Shown piece after piece: positions 26,341-34,586 of a DNA stretch of 40,500 nucleotides (within the stretch, counting starts at the first letter, position 1; the number at the start of each line of letters is the position of its first letter). A model generated the notes under the pieces. It did no database searches. It was given only the letters and a program-made list of their open reading frames with translations, and was not told where the DNA came from. The stretch is from positions 1-40,500 of the forward strand of contig NZ_MLYP01000016.1 of the NCBI RefSeq assembly GCF_001866645.1, read 5' to 3'. The position numbers and the translations under genes are program-made. The DNA is from Streptomyces colonosanans (GTDB lineage: Bacteria > Actinomycetota > Actinomycetes > Streptomycetales > Streptomycetaceae).

Positions 26341-26515
26341 CGGCCCCAGTGCCCCGGCAGGCAACGTTTGCCCGTTAAGGAGCGGCGTCCGGTGCGTGCT
26401 CTCGGCGTGCCGGCCGGAAGCCCTCGTACTGGATGTACTTGGGTTTTCGGCCTGTGGGGCGAGAGTGCGTGCCGGGCGTCGCGACGGGGCGAACGTTGCC
26501 TGTTGGGGCACTAGT
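26341..26515 (+). repeat. 165-bp imperfect inverted repeat, possibly a structured RNA
   Basis: The arm 26348-26423 pairs with 26441-26512 around a 17-base centre that itself contains GTAC-TGGAT-GTAC. Thirteen transitions between the arms are all of the kind that gives G-U pairs in plus-strand RNA; minus-strand RNA would have A-C mismatches at those places. There are about three other mismatches and one internal gap. The outer end covers the laccase stop codon. The left arm is repeated, inverted, at 1-121. It may be an RNA element, a mobile palindrome or an unusual terminator. Confidence 0.7.
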
Positions 26516-27491
26516 GGTGGGGCATGCCGCCGGGGACCGTGCCGTCGGCCTCGGTCACGAGGAAGATCCCGGCCATGCCCATGTCCGCGTGGCTCTGGAC
26601 GTGGCAGTGGTACATCCAGGCACCCGCGCCGACCCGGTCGCCCGCGATCACCTGGAACCCGAAGGAGTCCGCGGGGCCGACGGTCTTGGTGTCGATGACC
26701 CGGCTCACGTCCTGCGGACCCTGCAGGATCCCGGTGCGGTTGTCCACCCAGCGGTGGCCGTGCACATGAAAGGTGTGGAAGAAGTCCCCGTGTGTGATCA
26801 CGATGAACTCCACTCGCTCACCGCGTACGGCCTTGAAGGTGGGTGCGGCGTGGGCGGCCTTGTTGTTGATCGTCATGTCGTTGAACACGACCGTGAACTG
26901 CTTGTCGGGCAGCACGTCGCCCTTGCGGCGCACGATCACGGGGCCGTACAGACCCTTCTTGATGCCGCCCGTGCCGTGTTCGGTCCCCACGTTGTGATCA
27001 TGATAGTGCCAGTAGCCGGCGCTACCGGCCTCCCACGTCCCGTCGTGGTTCGGTCCCGGGGCATGGGTACGCCAGACGTAGGTCCGTCGACCGCCCGGCT
27101 CGACGACGCTGTCGTTCATCTTGGTGCCGTCGCTGGCGATGTCGTAGTCCATGCCGTGCACGTGCAGACTCGCGGCGACGTCCAGGTTGTTGACGACCTC
27201 GATGTGCATCGTGTCGCCCTCGGTCAGCTCGATGAGCGGGCCGGGAATCGTTGCCTGACCGGGCTGCAGGCCGTAGCCCATCTCCCCGTTCGGCAGCTTC
27301 TCCATGTACACCGTCAGATTGCGAACGTTGCCCTTGTTGTTGCCTTGACCGTTTCCTTCACCGGGCTTGTCCTTCGGGGCGGCAGCGGCGGTGGTGCCGA
27401 GCACCGCGGGCACGATCGCCGCAGCGGCCGCCCCGGTGGCGAACGCTCGCCGTGAGAAGTGGCGTCTCGTGCCTGTGCCTGGGTCGGTCAT
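26511..27491 (-). CDS. Two-domain small laccase (multicopper oxidase)
   Basis: A 326-residue secreted multicopper oxidase of the Streptomyces small-laccase type, which works as a trimer and oxidises phenols or other donors while reducing oxygen to water. The Tat signal has [12 protein letters not shown] near residues 9-20. The copper motifs are complete: LHVHGMDYD (about 105), WHYHDHN (about 160), HTFHVHGH (about 241) and [14 protein letters not shown] (about 293-306). The ATG at 27491 follows GGAGAG; the longer open frame to 27578 is not needed. It diverges from the cupredoxin gene, and a 23-bp candidate operator lies 265 bp upstream. Its natural donor is unknown; electrons from the cupredoxin or a secreted dehydrogenase are possible. 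Confidence 0.95.
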   Translation of the reverse strand: MTDPGTGTRRHFSRRAFATGAAAAAIVPAVLGTTAAAAPKDKPGEGNGQGNNKGNVRNLTVYMEKLPNGEMGYGLQPGQATIPGPLIELTEGDTMHIEVVNNLDVAASLHVHGMDYDIASDGTKMNDSVVEPGGRRTYVWRTHAPGPNHDGTWEAGSAGYWHYHDHNVGTEHGTGGIKKGLYGPVIVRRKGDVLPDKQFTVVFNDMTINNKAAHAAPTFKAVRGERVEFIVITHGDFFHTFHVHGHRWVDNRTGILQGPQDVSRVIDTKTVGPADSFGFQVIAGDRVGAGAWMYHCHVQSHADMGMAGIFLVTEADGTVPGGMPHH

Positions 27492-27756
27492 CGCTCTCCA
27501 TTCCTTGAAAAGCGTGCGTGCCTGAAGGCGTTCCGTGGTCGTGATGTGAGCGGCCGCCGACGGCATCTGTCCCGTCACGGCGGTACGCGGTGGCGCGTCG
27601 AGCGTTCAGCCTCGCGAGATGGGCGAGGCGTTCGTCGGACCGGACTCTGACGGGGCCGATCGGCTTGGCTCGATGGGCCGGATGCGCCCGGGATCAGATC
27701 GGCTGGGCGAACAGGATTCGCCTCGGGACTGCCTCACCGTAACGGGCGATCCTCCA

Positions 27757-27779
27757 GTTTTTCCAGACTCAGGTCAAAG
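27757..27779 (-). promoter_or_regulatory. Candidate operator 4, between laccase and cupredoxin genes
   Basis: Read on the minus strand it is CTTTGACC-N7-GGAAAAAC, identical to operator 2 at 18 of 23 positions. It points toward the laccase gene as operators 1 and 2 point toward theirs, and lies 265 bp upstream of the laccase start and about 25 bp upstream of a possible promoter for the cupredoxin gene. Confidence 0.55.
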
Positions 27780-27803
27780 TTGGTTGGATTCTGGTCATAG
27801 GTC

Positions 27804-27832
27804 TTGGCGGCCAGTCAAAAGATGGCTAGCTT
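27804..27832 (+). promoter_or_regulatory. Possible promoter of the cupredoxin gene
   Basis: TTGGCG, a 17-bp spacer and TAGCTT resemble a housekeeping-sigma promoter. This would give a leader of nearly 290 bases before the GTG at 28128. It is a match by eye only. Confidence 0.3.
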
Positions 27833-28127
27833 CCCACCGATACCGCATTGAATGAGGTTGCGTGAACCCTACCCTCGGGTTCGCGGTGCCACCGGCCTCT
27901 CAGCGACAGCGGCGGATGCCGCCTGTTCGTGAGTGACGGCGGCCACCGCCGTCGTCACGCCCCGGCGATCACCAGCGCGGCACTCGCCCCGCTTCGTCCA
28001 GGGCGCCGGTCCGGTGAGCGGAGTACTCGCGCCTCGATACGTGCTCATCCCGGCGGCTGGTCGTCCACCCGGCGGGACCGCGAGTTCAGCGCGGTGCCGC
28101 ACAAGCGAATCCCCGAAAGGTGCAGCG

Positions 28128-29762
28128 GTGTTCAGAAGACTGCTCCATGCCCAGACGGATCCGCCCCCCTCAAGTTCCGTGCGACGCAACCGATTCAAGG
28201 CGCACCCGACGCTCGTGATGCTGGTGGCCGTTGTCTTCACGGCTCTCTCGCTGGCCGTGCCGGCCGCGTACGCGACGGTGAGCCGCGCGGCGAAGACTAC
28301 AGCGACCCAGGTGCTGACCTGGACGGCCGGCGACGATTACACGAGGTACGCGTCCGCCCCCACCACCGCGGTGGCCGGCCCGGCGACCATCGTGTTCGAG
28401 AACAGCGCGGCTACCGGCAACACGACGGGGATGCCGCACACCCTGACGTTCGACACCTCGAACTCCGACTACAACACCGATGTCAGCCTCAACATCCAGG
28501 CGAGCCCCTCGGACTCCAACGGAGGCAGGCACACGGCCGAGGTCACCCTCACGCCCGGCGTCTACCACTACTTCTGCGCGATGCCGGGCCACCAGCTGAT
28601 GTCGGGTGAGCTGATCGTCACCGCCGCGCCCGGCGACGACACCACCGCGCCGGAGACGTCGGCAACCGTGTCGGGTACGAAGGATGCTTCCGGGAACTTT
28701 GTGTCGAGTGCGACGGTGACGGTGACCGCTTCGGACTCGGAATCGGGTGTGGCGAGTATCCAGTACTCGCTGGATAATGCCGCGTTCGTGACGTACTCCA
28801 AGCCGGTCGATGTCAGTAGCGTGGGTCATCACATGCTGGCCTATAAGGCAACGGACAAAGCGGGGAACACCTCTCCGGTGAAGTCCGTGGAGTTCACGGT
28901 GGTGGCGGCTCCTCCGGAGGACAAGACACCACCGGACACATCGGCAACCGTGTCGGGGACGAAGGACGCTTCCGGGAACTATGTGTCGACTGCGACCGTA
29001 ACCGTGACCGCCTCGGACACGGAATCGGGTGTGGCCAAGATCGAGTACTCGCTCGATGGTGCGGCATATGTCGCTTACACGGCCCCGGTCGGGGTGAGCA
29101 GCGTGGGTCGGCATACGTTTGCCTATCGGGCGACGGATAAGGCGGGGAACGCATCACTGGTGAAGTCCGTGGAGTTCACGGTGGTGGCGGCTCCCCCGGA
29201 GGACAGGACGCCGCCGCAGGCGTCGGCCTCCGTCTCCGGCACGAAGAACGACTCCGGTGACTACGTCGGCAGCGCGACGGTGACGGTGACCGCTTCGGAT
29301 ACGGAATCGGGTGTGGCCAAGATCGAGTACTCCCTCGACGGCGGCCCCTACCTGCAGTACTCCGCTCCGGTGGTGATCGACCGAGCCGGAAGCCACACCT
29401 TCGTCTACCGAGCCACCGACAAGGTCGGCAACACGTCCACGCCGCAGTCGCTGTCCCTCACCATCGTCGACAGCAAGCCGCCGGCCGACTGTCCCGAAAC
29501 TGACTCCCACTCCACCGTGTTCGTTGGCTCGATCAACACCGGTGTCCCGAACCGCGTCACGGCCAACGGCTGCACGATCAACGAGCTGATCGAGGATCAC
29601 CGGGCCTGGGACAACCACGGCGCGTTCGTCTCGCACGTCGGGGAGATCGTAGCGACGCTACGGAAGGAGGGAATCCTCGACCAGCGAGAGGCCGCCGAGA
29701 TCAAGAAGGCAGCCGCCCAGTCCGACATCGGCATGCCGAAACGTGGTTCCGCCGGTCACTGA
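28128..29762 (+). CDS. Secreted cupredoxin with three OmpL47-like repeats and a shared C-terminal domain
   Basis: A 544-residue secreted protein. The GTG at 28128 follows GAAAGG and gives a clear signal sequence (hydrophobic about residues 28-44, cut near AYATV); the open frame back to 27933 is judged non-coding. Residues 57-166 form a blue-copper domain with His in PHTLTF and Cys, His and Met in YFCAMPGHQLM. Three Ig-like/OmpL47-type repeats of about 94 residues follow (about 169-455; TVTVTASDxESGVAxIxYSLD, VGxHxxxYxATDKxGN), nearly identical even at DNA level. The last 90 residues (GCTINELIEDHRAWDNHGAF, LRKEG) match a domain in the 1346-residue protein. It may carry electrons near the laccase encoded divergently; that is inference. 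Confidence 0.88.
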   Translation: MFRRLLHAQTDPPPSSSVRRNRFKAHPTLVMLVAVVFTALSLAVPAAYATVSRAAKTTATQVLTWTAGDDYTRYASAPTTAVAGPATIVFENSAATGNTTGMPHTLTFDTSNSDYNTDVSLNIQASPSDSNGGRHTAEVTLTPGVYHYFCAMPGHQLMSGELIVTAAPGDDTTAPETSATVSGTKDASGNFVSSATVTVTASDSESGVASIQYSLDNAAFVTYSKPVDVSSVGHHMLAYKATDKAGNTSPVKSVEFTVVAAPPEDKTPPDTSATVSGTKDASGNYVSTATVTVTASDTESGVAKIEYSLDGAAYVAYTAPVGVSSVGRHTFAYRATDKAGNASLVKSVEFTVVAAPPEDRTPPQASASVSGTKNDSGDYVGSATVTVTASDTESGVAKIEYSLDGGPYLQYSAPVVIDRAGSHTFVYRATDKVGNTSTPQSLSLTIVDSKPPADCPETDSHSTVFVGSINTGVPNRVTANGCTINELIEDHRAWDNHGAFVSHVGEIVATLRKEGILDQREAAEIKKAAAQSDIGMPKRGSAGH

Positions 29763-29846
29763 GTCGCGGCCGGAGCGGTGACGCCGCCTGATCCGTGTGC
29801 CTTGGCGGGCCGCATCAGCAGCCGCCGCGGCGACCCGGACAGCACA

Positions 29847-29896
29847 CCAGGCCCGATGGGGTGAAGAGCCGGACGGCTCCACCCCATCGGGCCTGG
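29847..29896 (+). terminator. Terminator after the cupredoxin gene
   Basis: A 17-bp perfect outer stem (CCAGGCCCGATGGGGTG and its complement) with an inner GAGCC/GGCTC stem, 85 bp after the stop codon. Confidence 0.85.
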
Positions 29897-30111
29897 CCAC
29901 CTCTGTGACACGGCTGTGCTGCTTCGAACCGGCTTTGCCCATCGGCTGATGAACGTCCCGCCCGATCGTGGTCAAACGAGAGGAAGCACCAGATCAGGCA
30001 GCTGCCGAGACCATCGCCGGGGGGTCGGGAGACTGCGGGAACTCACGGAAACATGGACATATTCTCTGAACTCTGATATCGGCGTCGAGAGTGGTGAACT
30101 CGCGGCATCTG
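29897..30111. other. Intergenic, nothing recognised
   Basis: This stretch is slightly lower in GC than its neighbours. No coding frame, promoter or repeat stood out. Confidence 0.4.
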
Positions 30112-30357
30112 TCAGGGCAGGTGTCGGCGAGTCTCTGCCCAGACGAGGAGTTGATTCCGTACTGGGTTGGGTTGCAGGTGGTCGACAAGCCTGTCCAGAT
30201 GGGCCGTCAGGTTCTTGTGCCGCCGTAGCTCGCTTATCTGCTCGACTGCGAGGTCGCGCCAGTGATCGGCGAGAGCACGGGCCTCAGCGCGCGAGCCTGC
30301 GGACCGCCGCGAACAGTGGACGCGTACCGGCTGCGGGGCGGGGGAAGCGTCCTTGAC
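30112..30357 (-). pseudogene. Coding-like remnant downstream of the GNAT gene
   Basis: Directly after the GNAT stop codon, and in the same frame, a further open stretch of about 80 codons ends at 30112. Its last part (ALADHWRDLAVEQISELRRH, then VWAETRRHLP) looks like real helical protein, but no start codon or ribosome site of its own was found. It may be the tail of a broken gene or of an older, longer reading frame. No family was recognised. Confidence 0.25.
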
Positions 30358-31104
30358 CTACGGCACTACGACAGTCAGTGATGTGCCGGTCAGTTGGAAA
30401 CCGAGCTTCTCGTAAACGCGACGGGCTGGATTCGCATCGCTCACGACGAGCGAGACATCGGCCAGTCCGTCGGCCGCAGCGTCGCTGAGCACCCGACGCA
30501 GCAGATTGGCGCCAAGGCCCGCGTAGAGGGCTTCGGGTCGGCGGAACACGTCCGCGATCCACGGCAGGCCGTCGCGGTCGGTGATGATCGCCCCAGCGAC
30601 AACGCGGTCCGTCTCGTCCACCACCAAGGCGCTGCACGGAAGGACCGGCCCGAGAACGGAGCCCGCCAGCATCGGTGCCAGGCGCTCGTTGAGCGCTTCT
30701 TCGTCGCTGCCGCGATGGTGGTCGGGATGGTCGACAGGAAAGGCGGCTCGCCAGGCCGAGAACACCGCATCGGCATGGAGGTCGCAAGGAACTGCCCGAA
30801 GTCCGTTGCCCAGGGCGTGCGATGACCAGTCGGCCGGTGGCGGACACGCGGCCAAGTCCCTCCGCATTTCATGGGCGTGCCGCATCACCCGTGCGCCATG
30901 GCGCAGCAGTTGCTCACCAAGCTCGACGGATCCCGAGACTGCCCATCCGGACATACCGGCGACAATGGATTCCACGGGGTCGGGGCCGACCACTTCGGCC
31001 AGGTCCGCCCATGGGTGCCCCTCCCGAACACCCTGTAGATAAGTCAGGACCGGCATACCCTGCCCGTTGGTCAGGGTCTGGCGCTGCTCGTCGCTCTCAG
31101 TCAC
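30358..31104 (-). CDS. GNAT-family N-acetyltransferase
   Basis: A 248-residue protein whose C-terminal half is a GNAT fold: SALVVDETDRVVAGAIITD (strands 2-4), the acetyl-CoA pyrophosphate loop in GLGANLLRRVL (about residues 198-208) and ANPARRVYEKLGFQLTG near the end. The N-terminal half is helical and less conserved, with no second GNAT motif visible. The ATG at 31104 is used, though an internal start cannot be excluded. It stands alone, with gaps on both sides. Its acceptor is unknown, and it shows no obvious link to the sugar genes. Confidence 0.85.
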   Translation of the reverse strand: MTESDEQRQTLTNGQGMPVLTYLQGVREGHPWADLAEVVGPDPVESIVAGMSGWAVSGSVELGEQLLRHGARVMRHAHEMRRDLAACPPPADWSSHALGNGLRAVPCDLHADAVFSAWRAAFPVDHPDHHRGSDEEALNERLAPMLAGSVLGPVLPCSALVVDETDRVVAGAIITDRDGLPWIADVFRRPEALYAGLGANLLRRVLSDAAADGLADVSLVVSDANPARRVYEKLGFQLTGTSLTVVVP

Positions 31105-31517
31105 TTTTCATCCTTGATAGATCATGTATGCCTCGGCGCGGGCATTCTGCAGTTCCGCATCCGATGCCACAACAGAGTTTCCGCAGCTCGTGATGTTTCA
31201 TACGGCGGCTTGACGGTCTCCGATCGTTGTGCACTGACCCTCAGTCACAGGCGGCTGGCGGATGGCCGTGCCCTGGAGATTGCGGGTCCGGCGCGCTCTG
31301 ACCACAATCCGATACCAGTGGGCCCGCCTTCGGTCCGCGCCCGCGGTGGAACCCGAACACCCCGGAGGAGGACCGATGGTTTCACCGCACGATGCTGCGG
31401 CACCTGACCAAGACGCTGCACCCCGGGGTACTCAACTGGCGACGATCCGCTCAGGAGTGTGCCCGTCACGCTGGCAGTGAGCACGGATCCGGGATGCCTC
31501 TCTGACAGAACGGGAAA
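31105..31517. other. Intergenic, no clear gene
   Basis: Several short frames overlap here, one reading WNPNTPEEDRWFHRTMLRH near 31350-31406 that looks protein-like but is not recognised and has no start. GGAGGAGGACCG precedes an ATG at 31376, but that frame codes only 34 residues. Confidence 0.35.
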
Positions 31518-31549
31518 GGGGCGCGCCCACGACCTCGTGGGCGCGCCCC
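31518..31549 (-). terminator. Terminator after the PA14/propeller gene
   Basis: A 13-bp perfect stem (GGGGCGCGCCCAC / GTGGGCGCGCCCC) with a 6-base loop, about 28 bp past the stop codon of the minus-strand gene. Confidence 0.85.
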
Positions 31550-31577
31550 GCCGTTGTGTGACTTTGGTGCGGGTGTG

Positions 31578-34500
31578 TCAACTCAACGATTCCACCCGGA
31601 TGTTGCGGAACCGCACCTTGTTTCCGTGGTCCTGCAGGCGGATCGCCCCGGCCGACGGTCCCTCCGGTGCCCCGCCGCCGGTCGGCCCGTCGATCGCGAC
31701 GTAGTCGTGGACCTTCTTGCCGTTCCACACGACCGTCACCCGCGCGTCGGCGGTCTTGCGGCCGCTGTCGTCGAATCGTGCCGCGTGGAACGTGATGTCG
31801 TACGTCTGCCAGGTCTCCGGCGCCGTCGCCGCGTTCACGTCGGGGGCCTTCTTCAGGTAGATCGCCCCGGCCTCGTTGGTGTCGAGCGTGGTGTCACCGT
31901 ACGAGTCGAGGATCTGTATCTCGTAGCGGTCCTGAAGATAGACGCCGCTGTTGCCGCGGTTCTGGCCGGTCACGTCGTCCGGCAGCAGCGGAACCCGGAA
32001 CTCCACGTGCAGCTTGAAGTCCTGGTAGGCCTCCTTGGTGCGGATGTCGCCGCAGCACACCTCCATCGACTGCTCGGCGGCGAGCGGCCACTCCACGCGC
32101 CGCCCGTCCGGATGCTGCCACTGAGCCTGGGAGGCGGTGGTGCCGTCGAAGAGGGTGACCGGGGCGCCGTGCGGACGCACGGTGATCAGGTCGAGGTTGA
32201 CATGACCGGTGTCTCCGGCGTCGAAGCGGTACGCGAGGGTGTTGTGGCCCGCACGCAGGCCGACACGTTCGGTCCGGGTCGACCAGGCGTCCCACGTGCC
32301 AGTGGAGGGGAGCTTCGTCTGGCGTAGCTTCTCCCCGTTGGCGTACAGAGAGAGGGACTTGGTGCCCTGGAAGGGGTTGGGGCCGTTCGAGTAGCGCAGG
32401 TTCACGTCGTACTCGCCGGCCTCGGGGACCGTCACATCGAACGTAGTGGCCACCTTGCCCTCGGTGCTGTAGCGGTCGACGAAGCCGCTGCCCGAGTACC
32501 CGGTGTGGTCGGTGTTGACGCCGGCCGCGCCGGTCAGGCGCGCCTCCTCGGCCTCGTACAGCGTGGCGGGCGGCGGCTGCTGTCCCGGCATGGCATTGAG
32601 TGTGTACCAGGCCTCCGTGCTCCACAGCGTCTCGCCGGACGCGGACGCGAAGGGGCGCGGCGAGCGCACGTGCACGACGCGGCCGGGCTTGAGCCCGTCG
32701 AGGCGCAGCCGGACCGTGCGCCCGTCGTCGGCGAGCGTCGCCGAGCGGACGGCGAGCTGCTCCTCGGCGATCTTCGGGCCGCCGTAGTCCGATGTCGGGG
32801 TGTAGCGCCACTGCTCGGCCTGGTAGCGGGAGGCCAGCTTCTCGGCGGTGGCTTCGGACACCGGCTGGGTGTACTCCAGGTCGAAGCCGCCGGGCACGGC
32901 CCGCATCTCCTTGATGTCGAAGGTGTTGCCACCGTTCGGCGTCAGCTTCTGCAGGCCGAACCTGAGCTTGCCTTCCTGACCCCAGTTGCCGTCGGCGCCC
33001 AGGCCGCCCGCGTAGATCGCGCCGTCGGGGCCCATGGTGATCCGGTTGACGCCGGCTTCGAGCCCCTGCGTGTAGCGGAACACGGCTCCCTGGTACTGCC
33101 CCTTCACCTTCTCCAGGTAGCCGCGCTGGAGCCCGCCGTAGGTGACGTCACCGATGAGCATCTGCCCGGCGAACTGACCCTTGGTCAAGTAAAGTGGAGT
33201 GCTGGGGGAGTTGGCGATCTCGTTCTGCGGCAGCCACAGCACCGGCTGGGTGACGGGATGGTCGTCGAACGGGCCCGACGGCTCGACGTAGTGGTTGAAG
33301 AAGCGGTCCTGTTTGATCTGGACGAGCTTGTTGGCCGGCAGCCAGCCGCCCTGGTTGTCGGTGGTGAAGATGTCGCCGTCCGGACCCCAGCCGATCCCGT
33401 TGGGCGTGCGCAGACCGCCCGCGACCGGATGGATCTTCCCGGTCTTCTTGCTGATCTTGTATGTGGTGCCGCGGCCCGGGGCCGGCTGCGGGGTGGTGGT
33501 CGCCCCGCCGTAGTTGATGGCGACGGACAGGTTCACATAGAAGTAGCCGTCGCGGTAGAGCAGCCCGAAGGCGAACTCGTGGAAGTTCCCGCTGTAGGGC
33601 CAGGTGGCCACGGTGCGGTACTCGTCGGTGACGGAGTCGTTGTCGGTGTCGACGAGCTGGGTGAGCTCGTGCTTCTGCGATACGTAGAGGGAGCCGTCGA
33701 CGTACTTGATGCCCATCGGCTCGCGCAGCCCGCTCGCGATCTTCTTGACGGTCACCTTGTCGCGGCTGGTGTTCCCGGTGACGTGGTCGAGGAGGTACAC
33801 CTCGCCCGTCTTGTTCTGGGAGCCGCCCCACGTGCTGATGGCGAGCTGCCCGTCGGGCAGCCAGTCCATGCCGGTGACTTGCGGCTCGAACCCGTCCGGG
33901 CGCAGGTCGGTGAGGGTGAGGTCGGGGCGCACGTCGGTGAGCGGCAGTCCGTCACCGGGGCTGTCGGCGCCGGCCTCGCACTCCTTGCGGCCCGGCGATG
34001 TGACCCGTACGACCCCGGCGTCGGTGGTCAGCGACTCGCGCGGCACGACGGTGAAGTCGGTGGCGCCCGGCGGCTTCCAGCCGAGCGTGAGCTGCTGCCC
34101 GCCGGTGCGCTCGAAGTAGTCGATGTGGAACGGGTGGGAGCCTGCGGTGAGTTGGACGGCGCCGTCCTTGGGCTCGGCGGCGTGCAGTCCGTCGTGGTCG
34201 ATGACCTCACGGTCGTCGATCGTGAGCCGTGACCCGTCGTCGCTGGTGAGACGGAAGGTGTACGTCCCGTCGGTGGGGATGACGAGGTAACCGGATGCCT
34301 GCGCCGAGAAGTTGTCGGCGAATCCGCCGAAGTCGTCGGTCGAGGACCAGTCCACGGTCGGCATCAGCTTGTCGTAGTTGGGTGTCTGGCCCGGCTTGAG
34401 GGTGCACAGCTTGCTGAGCGGGACCTGGGTGTCGAAGACGCGCAGGGTGACACCGGGTTCCTGGGGCGGGACATCGGCGGGTGCGGCGGCGGACGGGGGA

Positions 34501-34586
34501 GCGGCCGCTATCCCGCCTGCGAGGAAGCCGCCGATGAGCAATGCGGTGAGGTGTCTTCGGGCGCGGCGGAACGGAAGTGGATGCAT
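31578..34586 (-). CDS. Secreted PA14 / propeller / carbohydrate-binding / DUF1080 protein
   Basis: A 1002-residue secreted protein. The ATG at 34586 follows GGAGGA, giving a normal signal peptide (hydrophobic about 12-30, cut near SAAAPAD); the open frame starts earlier at 34625. In order: a PA14 domain (about 35-190, TYTFRLTSDDGSRLTIDD); a six-bladed NHL/sorbosone-dehydrogenase-like propeller (about 220-590, GMDWLPDGQLAIS, MGPDGAIYAGGLGADG); a CBM6/35-like domain (about 665-785, YEAEEARLTGAAG, YSGSGFVDRY); and DUF1080 (about 795-1002, NSGVYLQDRYEIQILDSYG, IRLQDHG). It has no ThuA domain. Unlike the other two propellers it lacks the CCH motif, so it may bind rather than oxidise sugar. A weak copy of the shared operator lies 140 bp upstream. 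Confidence 0.9.
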   Translation of the reverse strand: MHPLPFRRARRHLTALLIGGFLAGGIAAAPPSAAAPADVPPQEPGVTLRVFDTQVPLSKLCTLKPGQTPNYDKLMPTVDWSSTDDFGGFADNFSAQASGYLVIPTDGTYTFRLTSDDGSRLTIDDREVIDHDGLHAAEPKDGAVQLTAGSHPFHIDYFERTGGQQLTLGWKPPGATDFTVVPRESLTTDAGVVRVTSPGRKECEAGADSPGDGLPLTDVRPDLTLTDLRPDGFEPQVTGMDWLPDGQLAISTWGGSQNKTGEVYLLDHVTGNTSRDKVTVKKIASGLREPMGIKYVDGSLYVSQKHELTQLVDTDNDSVTDEYRTVATWPYSGNFHEFAFGLLYRDGYFYVNLSVAINYGGATTTPQPAPGRGTTYKISKKTGKIHPVAGGLRTPNGIGWGPDGDIFTTDNQGGWLPANKLVQIKQDRFFNHYVEPSGPFDDHPVTQPVLWLPQNEIANSPSTPLYLTKGQFAGQMLIGDVTYGGLQRGYLEKVKGQYQGAVFRYTQGLEAGVNRITMGPDGAIYAGGLGADGNWGQEGKLRFGLQKLTPNGGNTFDIKEMRAVPGGFDLEYTQPVSEATAEKLASRYQAEQWRYTPTSDYGGPKIAEEQLAVRSATLADDGRTVRLRLDGLKPGRVVHVRSPRPFASASGETLWSTEAWYTLNAMPGQQPPPATLYEAEEARLTGAAGVNTDHTGYSGSGFVDRYSTEGKVATTFDVTVPEAGEYDVNLRYSNGPNPFQGTKSLSLYANGEKLRQTKLPSTGTWDAWSTRTERVGLRAGHNTLAYRFDAGDTGHVNLDLITVRPHGAPVTLFDGTTASQAQWQHPDGRRVEWPLAAEQSMEVCCGDIRTKEAYQDFKLHVEFRVPLLPDDVTGQNRGNSGVYLQDRYEIQILDSYGDTTLDTNEAGAIYLKKAPDVNAATAPETWQTYDITFHAARFDDSGRKTADARVTVVWNGKKVHDYVAIDGPTGGGAPEGPSAGAIRLQDHGNKVRFRNIRVESLS

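Larger units (their letters stand above)
27492..28127. promoter_or_regulatory. Divergent control region between laccase and cupredoxin genes
   Basis: A 636-bp region that drives two divergent genes. It holds candidate operator 4 and a possible promoter at 27804-27832. Open frames in it, including an upstream extension of the cupredoxin gene, look non-coding. Confidence 0.5.

Noticed and set aside
1..26515. The outer repeat copies as attachment sites of an integrated element
   Set aside because: They are inverted rather than direct, and no integrase gene or tRNA is present, so site-specific integration is not supported.
28633..29490. Regular repeats that could suggest a CRISPR or satellite array
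   Set aside because: The 282-bp period is a multiple of three and lies within one secreted-protein frame; the repeats are protein domains.
31350..31490. Protein-like stretch (RWFHRTMLRHLTK) that might be a mobile-element remnant
   Set aside because: It is too short, has no start and no family I can name.
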